Below the pieces are notes generated by a model that worked only from the letters and a program-made list of their open reading frames with translations, had not been told where the DNA came from and did no database searches. Source: Favolaschia claudopus (Eukaryota; Basidiomycota; Agaricomycetes; Agaricales; Mycenaceae). Taken from it: a stretch of DNA of 64,000 nt. The stretch is from positions 744,001 to 808,000 of the forward strand of contig JAWWNJ010000048.1 in NCBI GenBank assembly GCA_037176885.1. The letters are read 5' to 3'. The translations under genes were made by a program, and so were the position numbers. The first letter of the stretch is position 1. Every line of letters begins with the position of its first letter. Shown piece by piece: positions 1-9,775 of the stretch.

Positions 1-3000
1 CGTCCCCGCTAGAGACCTCCTCGAAAGCGAAGGCTTCAGCCAAGAAGTCCCGCTCGAGTGCTAAGTGACCCACCTCAGTCACCGGCGCGACGACTTCCGC
101 GTCGCTCACGAACTCCTCGTCCTCAGGCTCGCCGGCACGACCTTTGCCTTTCGAGCGGGATCGCGGCTCTGGAGTCGGCGGGTGGGATCCGAGATCCATG
201 GCTGGGACGGGCAAGATTGACTTAGCAGGCATTTATGATAGAAGAAATTGAAAAAGGGACTTACCGTCAAGCGGGCCGTCGTCAGCCGATTCCTCCTCAG
301 TAGGAGAAGGCGGCGGGCGGAACTCGTCGTTGGGCGCGTCGGTCTCGTCGTCGTGAACCACCGGGTCAGACTTGACCTTGGACTTCCTGGCGGCAGGAGC
401 TTTACGACGGCGGGGAGGTTTGACTTCCTCATCAGGTGCCTCCATGAAAGTTCCCCGGGCGTACAATTGACGGAAGAAACCCGGCACGTTCTGGTGCTTG
501 GCGCTGTAAGGCAGCGGATGCCCATCGAAGTCCAAGGGATCGAGTTCGAGCGGGCCGTCGCCGTCCTTGTGGGCGCGAGCTCTAACTCTCGAGCCATCGG
601 GGCCGGTCGACGAGACGGGGATCTTCTCGCCCTCTTCGTCCTCCTTGAAGATGACCTCGTAGCAGTCGTCCGGCTGTGAAGGAAATAAGGAGATAGATAA
701 GATTTAGAAAGGGGGAGGGCTTACCTCGACCTGTATGAACTCAGGTGCCCGCTTGTCTTTATCGTCCGACGGAATCAAGAAGAAGCCAAGAGGCGCGGAC
801 CGGTCGTTGGCGTCATAAGCCTTATAGAAGTTATAGGCTGTGCCAAAGATCGGGACGTCCGCCTCGTCAAGGAGCGCCATCGGGAAGAATTGCCAGGCGC
901 GGATTTGGTTGATATCCGTGCCGGCGTGCATCCCCTGGGTCATCGCAATACGAAGCATGTGCTCCATGTGCTCCTCCCGCTCCTCGACCGTTTTACCGTC
1001 GAAGCGGGCGACGAAATCTTCACGTTTGACCTGCCGGCGGGTGGTGAGAATGGCGTGCAGCAATTTGAACATTTTGCGGCGAAGGTGGGCATAGGCGCTT
1101 TCCAGCGAGTTTTGAATCGAGAAAATGGTTGCGCTGGCCTGATTCACGTCCTCGTTGAGGTCATACCACTCTGCAAAGTAACGGTCAGCGGGAGAAAGAT
1201 AGAAAAATATTTAATTCTTACCCGGGCGGGTCATGGAGGTCCATTCCTTGAGCTCGGTGCCCATGAGGCTCAGTTCCTCGCCGGTAGCCAAGAAAGTGCA
1301 GTCTTTCTTGGACTTCAAACTGGCGCAGGCTGAGCACTCAGCGGGGAATGCGGAGACATCGCACTCCGACCCGTTGTGGATACAACGGATGCACCGGGGG
1401 CCGTACTAAGGAGAAAACAAGAATTAGAAGAAAACCCAGTCAGCCGTTTGAGGCACTTACCTGAGCGAGGAACAACTCGAGGGTTGTCACGAAATTGTCA
1501 GAGCTGAGGGCGAACATTCCCCGCTCCGGGTCGATCGGGAGCTCCTTGCGCATGGCGGCGTTCGGGTAGGCAGAAAGGAATTTCTTGAGGAGCTCTTTGT
1601 TAGGAATAACAAAGCCCTCTCCTTTGGCCTTCTTAGTGGTCGGCGGGTTCTAGAATTTGGTCTGGTTCATACCGGGCGAGATAAACGTTGAAAGAAATGG
1701 AACCAAGACTCACCGGGTTGATACCGAGGTTGCGGATGATCATGCGGTAGGCCATGTCGGCCACGACGTTGGTCATCGACGGCACCTCGTCAATCAACAC
1801 ATGCTCTTGAGGGTGGCGGGGGGTTGGCTTTGATGTGGAGGCCTTCCTCGTCGGCGGGGGTTTGGTGATGACTATGAAGGAAAGATTCAGCGGGCGTTTG
1901 TACTTGAAAATTAAAAGTTCACTTACGAACGATAGGCTTCTTGGAAGCCTTGACCTCGGATTCGGAGACGTACTCGAGCGGGGGAGTCTAGGAAAAATTT
2001 ATAGTTAACTCTATGTCCGCCTTACATTTGGGGCAACAACGAGTAACTACTACCTCCTGACGGGCGGGCGCCTTGCCTTTGCCTTTTTCCTTGTCCTCCT
2101 TGACCTTCTTCGCCGGCGAAGTTTCGGCGGTGGCGGAGGCTTTGCGTTTCGAGCCGCTGGCGGCAGCCAGGGGCGAGTCAGCGGGCACCGTGATCTTGCG
2201 CTTCCTCACAGTGACCCGGCCGGGGTCTTCGGTGGCGGAGGTGTCTGTCTGAAATGAAGAGTTAGCCGCTGGGGTTGAGTTAGAAAGAACCACTCACTGT
2301 CTTCTTGAACTTCGGGAGAGGCTTTCTCTCCCGGGGAGTATCTTCGTCCTGTAAAGATGAAAAGAGGATAAGTAAAGAAGGAACCAAGAAAGGAAAGAAT
2401 CTCTTACCTTGGGCGCGGGGGCCGGCTTGACTGACTGCTCAGAGTCGGCAGCAGGCTTGCCGCCGCTCTTGGTAGATTTGGAAGAGCCGCCGGCGGCCTT
2501 GGCGCGAGCCTTGGGCTTGCCGTCGTCGCCCTTCGACGACAACTGCCTCGCTGACGAGGAAGAGGCCTAGCGGGTGTCAGTTACGACCTTCAATAAAGGG
2601 ACTGGACTCACCGCGGTGGCCTTGGCCGGCCGAAAATCCTCAGGCGTTAGCCGAGGCGGGAGGTCGGGAACTTGGAAACTCGAGATACTGGCCGTCGGCT
2701 CCTTAGGGACTGTGAACTAGAAAAAGTCGGGAAAATTAGCCTGAAAGGTTGATAGAATACGGAAGAGGGCTTACGCTGAGGTCCTCCATGGCCTTCTTGC
2801 CGATGGCCAGCTTCCAAAGCTCCGGGCGATGCTGCTGCGGATCGATTCTCTTCAGTTGTCGCCCGAGGTAATAGCTGAGCGCGATGGCCATCGGGGGGAC
2901 TTTCTCTTCGCTGCCTTTGGCAAAGTTGAGTCCCGCCCGGTGAATGCCCTAGCCGATTAAATCAGTGAAGGAACAATACAGAAAGAATGAAGTAGAAACT

Positions 3001-3342
3001 TACCAGTTCCTCCTGGAGGTCTTCAATGATCTCGGTGACCTCAGCGGTGGGCGTCTCGTCCAAGGCCCCGGGGGTGATGAGCTTCTTGGCCTTTTCGAAC
3101 TTGTCCGAGCGGCCGCGCCAGCTAGACCAAAAATCGATGTGGTCGTTAAGGTTGATTCGAGGAGTCGACTTGGCGGGGGACTGGGAAGACGGAGCCGCCG
3201 ACGGTGCAGCAGCCGGAGTCTGTTTTGGCGCAGGTGTTGAAACAGGAGAAGTTGCCCGGGTGGGAACTCTAGAAGGACGGCGGACGGAGCGAGAAGCTGA
3301 AGCCGGCGGGCGTTGGCGGGGTCTTTCTTTATCGGAAGCCAT
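1..3342 (-). CDS. Multi-exon low-complexity protein with a Zn2Cys6-like cysteine cluster (3' end outside window)
   Basis: Start at 3342; about 14 exons inferred from GT-AG sites (roughly 3342-3003, 2949-2776, 2712-2613, 2567-2409, 2349-2299, 2249-2024, 1989-1927, 1870-1712, 1650-1461, 1407-1223, 1170-724, 677-265, 218-108, 62-1). The N-terminus is Arg/Pro/Ser/Ala-rich and then Lys/Ser-rich, so probably disordered. The exon at 1407-1223 encodes six cysteines spaced C-x2-C-x6-C-x8-C-x2-C-x8-C (starting CIRC and ending with SACASLKSKKDC). This fits the fungal Zn(II)2Cys6 spacing, although it sits mid-protein, whereas classical Gal4-like regulators carry it near the N-terminus. Downstream exons are acidic and Pro/Lys-rich. 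The flanking LTR material suggests a transposon-associated expanded family. No function beyond possible zinc or nucleic-acid binding can be claimed, and exon borders are approximate. Confidence 0.55.
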
Positions 3343-4558
3343 TTCGCGGATGAGACGTCGCGAGATGAGCGGGCAGGAAGAAGTGGTCCCCAGTGCAAGG
3401 CACTCAAGATCGTCGCCGGGTGGAAAGAAGGAAAGAAAGGGCCAGAGGGAGCGAGTCAAGGGGGTGCCCAAGTTGGGGAATCGGTGGGGAACCTACCAAA
3501 ATCCTCTCGACTCTTTATACCTCTCGAGGTCGGAGTTTGAATGTTTGATGGGATTCTCTGGAAAATTTTCATGAGAAACATTTGAATGGAGAAGCGGGGG
3601 GTCGCTGCGGCTTCTTTGATCCAAAACATTCCAGATTGCGACCACATACAACGGCCTTAGAGAGCGCAGGGTTAGAGTTCGACCCTAGTGCTTCTCAAAT
3701 TGATGTACTTCCGAAAATGGCAATGGTGACGCCTCATAATGAAAATGACGGCATCGCCGGCCGCGGCGAGAACTTAAGGCGAGAAGCTGTCAACGGAAGG
3801 AGAGTGGGAATCTAAAATTAGGTCGCCACGAGTCTTTCGTTAAGGTTTTTTCTCTCATGAAATACCAAAGGGGACGAGCGGGAACCGGGCCTCACTGGCG
3901 GCCCGTTCGTTATCTAAGATTATTCCAAGGCGAAGTTTTGTCTTGAAGTCCCCTTCCCCGGGAAGATGGATAAGATCCCTAGCGGGCGATCACAAGTCGT
4001 CAACTCGGGAGAGTTGAAATCTAGAAAGGGGGAGATGATAGGGCCGCCCAGCGGCTAGGCATGAAATGCCCGGAATTTATCGATTTTCGAGACCTATCAG
4101 CGGGAGAAGTGAGGTTAGGATACTAGAAGATATGCCCGTCCTCGCGGGCAGTATCTTATTGCTGTGGATAGCCGACAAGCTGGCGGGACACCAACGGGTA
4201 GCAGCGGCTTAGCGACGTTTCCATAAACATGGGTGCGAGACTCTGCCGCTGACTATTTCTAAACTGCCGGGCCAAGGGACTTAGTGGGAAACTACTATCT
4301 CGAGGTGCTGGAGGCGACTAAGAGGAACTACCAACCTCCCTGAGGTTAGGCGCTCACCCGCCGACCAACATGAAGAAGATCTAGCGGGGGACCATACTGA
4401 GTTCAACTTCGAACTCAGGACGGCCACCACTCTACCGACGAGCAGGATCACCGGCAGGCTCTAAACGAGCACGCCGGCTGATTACGGACAGCCGGGACTT
4501 AACCGACTGCCAGCGGGAGCACCTCGGAGCCAGCGGCTATCCAGCCAACGGTGATAGA
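3343..4558. other. Intergenic, no gene recognised
   Basis: Upstream side of the minus-strand gene. Short open frames here are shadows with no splice-supported continuation. The motif GCGGG recurs through 3900-6100. Nothing further is supported. Confidence 0.5.
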
Positions 4559-5737
4559 CCTGGTATTGGGCCAGGGCTGAATTTATTCATTTTCAGTTCA
4601 AGTGCTATTGTATTAAAAGCGTAATACATTAAATACCAAGGGAATACGCTCGTATGAGGACTGGCGTTTGCCTGAGCGGCCAGTTAAAGGATTATACACT
4701 AGTGGGAGGTCTGGCACTGTCTACGACTGCGCTGGTATAGCGTGGAAGTTATAATACTCCAGAACAGACCTATCACGATAGGTCTCTAACCATCCGGAAT
4801 AGGATTGGGAGTCACCCTGTGTTCCGACCAAAGGCACAATGAGTGGGATATAACTTGGGACTTATAATAACCTGCCGAAAGGCCAGAAGGAGTGTTTCCT
4901 GGAGGCAAGAGGCTTTCACGAATAATTCTATAAACCAATTGTGAGGGATTTGCGGAAGTAGAATATTCCTACAAAGGAACTACACGTCATGCCGAGTTGG
5001 CTGCCGCCGTATTACGATCAAGGAGCACGGTCCGAGGAGGGACACCCATTAATGCCAATTTGGGCAATATTGATTGGGCCGCAGCGGGCCACTGTCATAA
5101 CATAATGATCGGAATAAGGACTTGGATTGAATGAACCTTTGATCCATTTCCTGTTCTGGCCACCAAGGATAGGGCGAGGGCATAGCGGGCCCTAGTTTCT
5201 CTCACATTATACCCGTTTGTCAATGGTTCGGTCTCTTATTATTTATTAGTGAAAGGTATAAAAGGCATCGTTTCTGTACTGGTACTCTAGTGGATTCCCT
5301 CCTCTAGCTGTGAGTGTCAAGCCAGTGTCGGCTTCGTGAACAACTAGACGTTGGACTCCATTCGAGATAAATTCCAGAAGCTTATTTGTTTCTTTGGTTT
5401 GTTTCGTCAATATATATTGTCTGTTGGATCATCTCTTGAATTGTACGCGTGGAATATTGGAAATTTTGGGAACTTACGCGTGGAATTATAAGAACTTTTG
5501 ACCTACGGGACGCGTGAAACAGTTATTGGACATCTTACGCGTGGAATATATTGGCTTAACAAGCAACTTAAACACCTAAACCTCTTGAGAAGAGTTACAT
5601 CTCAAACCCTTGTTGAAACCCACACTTCCTGTGTCAACATAGGACTCGTATAGACGTTCTCTGTACAAAGTCAGCAATCGCGAAAGCTTAAGTTAGTATA
5701 TTTTGAGTGTTAGAATAGTTGGATTGCCACAGTCTAT
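4559..5737 (+). repeat. LTR-like region, plus orientation (boundaries approximate)
   Basis: The stretch has the layout of a fungal LTR: an AT-rich upstream part, a TATA box (GGTATAAAAGGC at about 5258), a start-site-like segment (GTGGATTCCCTCC), several ACGCGTG motifs, and an end reading ATTGCCACA at about 5737. The following bases resemble a primer-binding region. The same order occurs in reverse at 9.7-10.6 kb, where TATATAAAGC, a similar GTGGATT..CTCCCTCC segment and ACGCGTGAAA motifs occur. The left boundary is a guess. No gag or pol follows in this orientation, so it is probably a solo LTR or a truncated element. Confidence 0.4.
5258..5267 (+). promoter_or_regulatory. TATA box of the LTR-like region
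   Basis: TATAAAAGGC follows an AT-rich stretch. The related reverse-strand region at 10.5 kb has TATATAAAGC in the equivalent place. Confidence 0.4.
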
Positions 5738-5775
5738 ACTGGACTGGAACCCCGAACCTCGCACGTCGATCTCAT
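5727..5775 (+). other. LTR end plus probable primer-binding site
   Basis: GATTGCCACAGTCTATAC is followed by TGGAACCCCGA.CCTCGCACG. The complement of 9727-9775 carries the same order (GATTGCCACAGTAGATACG, then TGGAACCCCGACTCGCACG). Conservation between two otherwise diverged LTR regions and the TGG start of the second block fit a primer-binding site complementary to a tRNA 3' end. The priming tRNA was not identified. Confidence 0.4.
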
Positions 5776-6571
5776 AGTGGTTAGGATTATATTTAAGATT
5801 TGATTAGGGATTTAATTCCTTTCATTTCTTGGGTGTTTTCCATAGTTGCCCTATAGTCAGCGTTTCAACGGCTCTGTCAGAATGATGAGAAGGACATGGC
5901 GAGTTGCCGGGGGCATTTCCCGCTGATTGCGGACAACCCGAACGGCGAGTGGCGAGCTGCTAACGCGACTCGGCTCTCCCTATTTTCCCTGGAACTTAGA
6001 CTGTTCTGAAGATAGAAGACGAGACGAACTTGACCGCTATCGAGCCGTTGACTAACTACTCAGCGGGAAGCCTTTTCGACTTCAACTCGACCAGCGGCAG
6101 GACCATATTATGAAGGAGGAATTTCGTGTCCCCTCCCGGGGACATGGCAACCAGCACGCCATTGCACTGCAATAAGGCGCAATACCCACCCGCCCGCATG
6201 GACTTTCTCCGGGAGGCAGTCTTTTCACTCACGACTCGCAATCCTGAATATACCATTGGTTCCCAGCGGGCGCGGCATCAAACTTGGACACTCTCTCATC
6301 ATGATTTTATTTGGTTGTTTCTGCTCCCGCTGCATGTATTTAATCTCCCGGTGTACTTTTTGTTACTCAGTCAATTACCTACCCGAAGACAAGGGCAGTT
6401 TGTAGCGGACTCTAGAATTTGAATTGAACTTTGAAAGAGACTAGACTTGATATCTGAGAGAGACTCGAGTGATACGGAAAGACTTGTGGCATACCGAGCC
6501 GCCAGAACTTTGAGAGCCCCGCCAGCCTTTGAGCCCGAGCCCTCCTGAAATACGAAGCCCCGTTTCTTGCT

Positions 6572-6673
6572 GTTCCGCGGTATAACCAAGACCCCCGTTC
6601 GAGCTTGATTCCGCGCCGTCGACGCCCCGTGTGCCAGCCGTTCCGCGGTATAACCAAGACCCCCGTTCGAGCT
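6572..6673. repeat. 34 bp direct repeat, two copies 68 bp apart
   Basis: GTTCCGCGGTATAACCAAGA plus the following ACCCCCGTTCGAGCT occurs at 6572-6605 and again identically at 6640-6673. Weaker relatives (TAAGAGCCCCGC, GTATAAGAACCCCGT) follow at 6730-6780, so this is a short degenerate tandem array with a period near 65-70 bp. Confidence 0.75.
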
Positions 6674-7077
6674 CGCCGCCGCGTAGTGGTGTAACTGCCC
6701 GGGTCACTGTTAGTGTCCGCGCCATCGACATAAGAGCCCCGCTTCTCGCCAGAGCCGCGCCGGTCGTATAAGAACCCCGTCCCGCTGAGCCGCGCCTTCT
6801 GCCCGCCGGTTGTCATCCAGAAAGCTTCTTGCCGGTTGACGATCCACTACCGGGCGACACTTTTCTATTGGCACGGAGACCCTCCCCGCTAGACTCAGAA
6901 TTTCTCATTTCGAAGTCTCAGAAAGAGTGACTCTTCGCTTCTCCCGCTGCGAATCGTTTTGCCCGCTACGTTCTCGCTAGACAATCTAGTAGTTCGTCCC
7001 GCTCAAACGTAGCGACCTTGATTGATTGAAGCTTGCACAAGTATTCTGAGGGACGATACGTGCTCCCGCCACCCCGA

Positions 7078-7095
7078 ACACACACACACACACAC
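7078..7095. repeat. CA-dinucleotide microsatellite
   Basis: Nine consecutive AC units. Confidence 0.9.
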
Positions 7096-7164
7096 GTCGT
7101 ATTGGATTAGATTTTGTGATTTTATATTTCGGTATATTTCACGCCTACACCTACACGCACCGTT

Positions 7165-7581
7165 TCAGCGTTTAATATTTGCCCTAACCTCTGGCGAAAC
7201 TCCTACTAAGTCCCGCACATCCAAAGTTACTTCTGTACGAAGTATCTTATCCGCGACCTTCCTTCCTAGACCTTCTCTCTGGACAGGGGCCCTGACTTGA
7301 TACTCCCGCGGCTCGATTTCCGCGGTCTGTTGTTCTAAATCAACCAGTTGATTTTCTGTTCGATTTCTAACCGGTGGAACCGATACATAAGGAAGTTCAA
7401 CATAAGCTCTGTTCTCTACAGGTCTTTTGTCTTTGTCGCGCCTATCTTCAGACTCGACTTCCTCAGCCGCTTTGCTTCTCCAATCTTTGTCTTTATCAGC
7501 CCGACCCTTTTCTTTCCGGCTCTCAAGGGGCTTAGCACTGTCGGATTTTTGATGGCTCGCCCCTATCCCTGAGCTCTTCAA
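7165..7581 (-). pseudogene. pol: Truncated pol N-terminus of a Gypsy-type retrotransposon
   Basis: The frame lies -1 to gag and opens directly over the gag stop codon (TTG AAG AGC). It encodes about 138 residues: a Lys/Arg/Glu-rich linker followed by a segment ending KILRTEVTLDVRDLVGVSPE. That segment resembles the conserved stretch before the retropepsin domain in agaricomycete Gypsy elements (recognised by eye). The frame stops at 7165, before the protease active site, and no protease, reverse transcriptase, RNase H or integrase is found downstream. It has no ATG of its own near its start and would need a -1 frameshift from gag. Confidence 0.55.
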
Positions 7582-9083
7582 AAATTTGGTCCGGGCTTTC
7601 CTTGACTCTGATTCCTCGTTTGAGCAAATTGCTCTTGAGTCGCGGGAAGCTCTCCTGCTTGTAAACCTCTCATTATCAAGGTCTGAAATATCCCGTTCAT
7701 ATCAAGATTATTCCCGGCCAAAGGCATTGACTGACTTTGAGCCATATAGGTGGGTTGAACCACCTGTGGGACTTGATTTTGACTAGTAAGCTGTTGTTCA
7801 GCTTTCTGAAGTTTTACCTTCAGAGTCTTTATCTCGTCCATAGCCAACTCTTGGTCCCAACCGGTAGAGGTATCATTCTCGGAATTATAGAACGATTCGT
7901 AGGTAGCTTGCCAATTTTGGCCAACCGCCTTGTTCTTCCAATAGTTCTCTACTCTCTGTTTCTGACTCCCTTGTCCGTGAGGAATGAAATTTCCGTCTCC
8001 TAGCTTATGGCTTCCATTTTCTATCACTAGATGCCCTTTCTTGATGTGTTCATCTTTATATTGGCAATCGCGCGAATAGTGTCCGGTTTCCTCGCAATAG
8101 AAACATTTACTTTCACCCCTACGTTCCTGTCTTTCACCCGGTGGGCCTTGTCGAGCTTGGGGTTGCGTGTTATACGCGTAACTCTGTCGCGGGTATTCGC
8201 GTTGAGTTTGATGAGGGGGAGGGTCCTTTACATAATTCTGTAAAGTCTTCAACACTTCCTCGTGTCGCAGTTCTCCCGACCTTTGTATGAGAGCATATTG
8301 ATCTCGGAGTTGAGCAATGGCTCCATTTATTTCCTCGATCTTCTCTTCATACGGCTCGACTTTAACCATTGGGGTTATCGCCGTTTGCCTAGCTTCCGAG
8401 TCTATCTTCAACGACGGAGCTTTGTGCTGTTTGGAGGCCAATGTCTCAGCGAGTTTTATCAACTCTTCCAATTTTATTGGATCCTCCTTGCGGTCATCAT
8501 TATCCTTGTCCGCGACTCCTGCAAGCGCGGGAAATTGAGTCTTAATTAACATAGTACTGTCAATTGATCCTCTAAGAGTCGTAGCGAAGCTAGATTCTAG
8601 AGTTCCCAAATATTGCTCGCATGCTACCTGGTTAGTCATTAACGCAGGCGCGACATATAATTTCTTGACTTCTCTCAAGAATTCTATGCCGAATCGTCTA
8701 AGACGTCCTTCTTCGGTAACCGCTATCCCACGGTTGCGTCGACATAATTGCCTTAAAAGTTCAACAGTTCCAGCGCGCTCCGATTTGATTTCTGGATAAC
8801 TGAGATAGACTTCACTAAGGAAGTCATCGTAGGTACCAGTCTCATATTTACTGAGCGTCCGCCAGACGTCTTTCTTTTTCTTAGGCAAGTAATTGGTGAT
8901 CTGGAGTTTCTTTTCCTTGTCATCGGTGATTCCTCCTAACTCGAAGATTTGTCCAACATGGTCCACGAAGGTCATAAGATCCTCATAGTCGTCTGTTGTA
9001 AATTTCGGAGCATTGGAATCCCAGGCATGAGGGACTTTGAAACTCGCGATCCGTCTTTCCGTTCTATCTTGTTGATCCGCCAT
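7578..9083 (-). CDS. gag: Gypsy-type retrotransposon Gag with CCHC zinc knuckle
   Basis: An uninterrupted 501-residue frame. The N-terminal two-thirds is helical and charged with a capsid-like layout (from SFKVPHAWDSNAPKF on), as in Ty3/Gypsy Gag. Near residue 330 there is a single retroviral-type zinc knuckle, CFYCEETGHYSRDC (C-x2-C-x4-H-x4-C), followed by a Gln/Asn-rich tail. ATG 9083 is the first methionine, but the frame stays open upstream without a stop to about 9415 and encodes a basic Ser/Pro/Lys-rich stretch, so a longer product from a spliced or non-AUG start is possible. In a live element this protein would package the element's RNA in the cytoplasm. The stop codon lies just after a slippery heptamer leading into pol. 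Confidence 0.85.
   Translation of the reverse strand: MADQQDRTERRIASFKVPHAWDSNAPKFTTDDYEDLMTFVDHVGQIFELGGITDDKEKKLQITNYLPKKKKDVWRTLSKYETGTYDDFLSEVYLSYPEIKSERAGTVELLRQLCRRNRGIAVTEEGRLRRFGIEFLREVKKLYVAPALMTNQVACEQYLGTLESSFATTLRGSIDSTMLIKTQFPALAGVADKDNDDRKEDPIKLEELIKLAETLASKQHKAPSLKIDSEARQTAITPMVKVEPYEEKIEEINGAIAQLRDQYALIQRSGELRHEEVLKTLQNYVKDPPPHQTQREYPRQSYAYNTQPQARQGPPGERQERRGESKCFYCEETGHYSRDCQYKDEHIKKGHLVIENGSHKLGDGNFIPHGQGSQKQRVENYWKNKAVGQNWQATYESFYNSENDTSTGWDQELAMDEIKTLKVKLQKAEQQLTSQNQVPQVVQPTYMAQSQSMPLAGNNLDMNGIFQTLIMRGLQAGELPATQEQFAQTRNQSQGKPGPNF
7581..7587 (-). promoter_or_regulatory. Candidate -1 ribosomal frameshift heptamer A AAT TTT
   Basis: In the gag frame the last codons are CCA AAT TTT followed directly by TGA. 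This gives the canonical X XXY YYZ heptamer A-AAT-TTT. A -1 slip there continues with TTG AAG AGC, exactly the pol-like frame. No downstream pseudoknot was modelled. Confidence 0.55.
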
Positions 9084-9726
9084 TCTGCCTCGACTTAAAT
9101 CTTCTGAACCTAGAGTCTGAGAACTGTTTTGTGAGTCGAGATTTTCTCTTCTCTCAATTATAGGTTCCTGGCTCGTTTGTGGTCGTGAAGAAGAAGCCGT
9201 GCTTATTTCTTGATACGCTTTTGCTCGAGCAGAGGTTTTGCCTTTAACTTCGGCTCTACCTTGTTCAGCAGGCGTTTGTGACTTTGCCTTCTTCTTTGAA
9301 GGCAGGCGAGGTAACTCTTGTGGAGTTTTATGCCTGTCGGAACGTCTGTGTAGTGGTTTTGGAAAACCAGTTGAAGATTGTTCCCCGTCTCCCGAAATCT
9401 CGAAAGACTCCAGTTACAAAGTGTCTGTGTTCTAGTTTTACTGAATCTAAGATCCAGTTGCGACTTTTCTTGTCCAAGTCGCGCTTCGAAGCCTTAAGAG
9501 CTCTTCGAAGGATATGCCCGAGTCGCGGCTAGAATTTAGCGCGCCTTTGTAGCAAATCTAGTTCCAAAAGCCAATAGGCCTTGAATGTATAAATTACTTC
9601 TATGAAGTAATAGCCAAATGAACCCCTCGCGGTGGGCTCCAGATGAAACGCTTGCTATTTGTTTATTGTATAACTTTATTCGTTGAGATAATAAATCCCT
9701 TCAAACAAAATCCACAACTTCAGCTT

Positions 9727-9775
9727 CGCGTGCGAGTCGGGGTTCCAGTAACGTATCTACTGTGGCAATCTGACT
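9727..9775 (-). other. LTR end and probable primer-binding site of the gag element
   Basis: Read on the minus strand, GATTGCCACAGTAGATACG is followed by TGGAACCCCGACTCGCACG, matching 5727-5775 on the plus strand. It lies 0.64 kb upstream of the gag start, where a 5' LTR/primer-site junction is expected. Confidence 0.4.

Larger units (their letters stand above)
5776..7164. other. Non-coding remnant between the two LTR regions
   Basis: No splice-supported gene. It holds the 34 bp direct repeat at 6572-6673 and a CA microsatellite at 7078-7095. It lies where the rest of pol and the 3' LTR of the minus-strand Gypsy element would be expected, and neither is recognisable. Confidence 0.45.
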
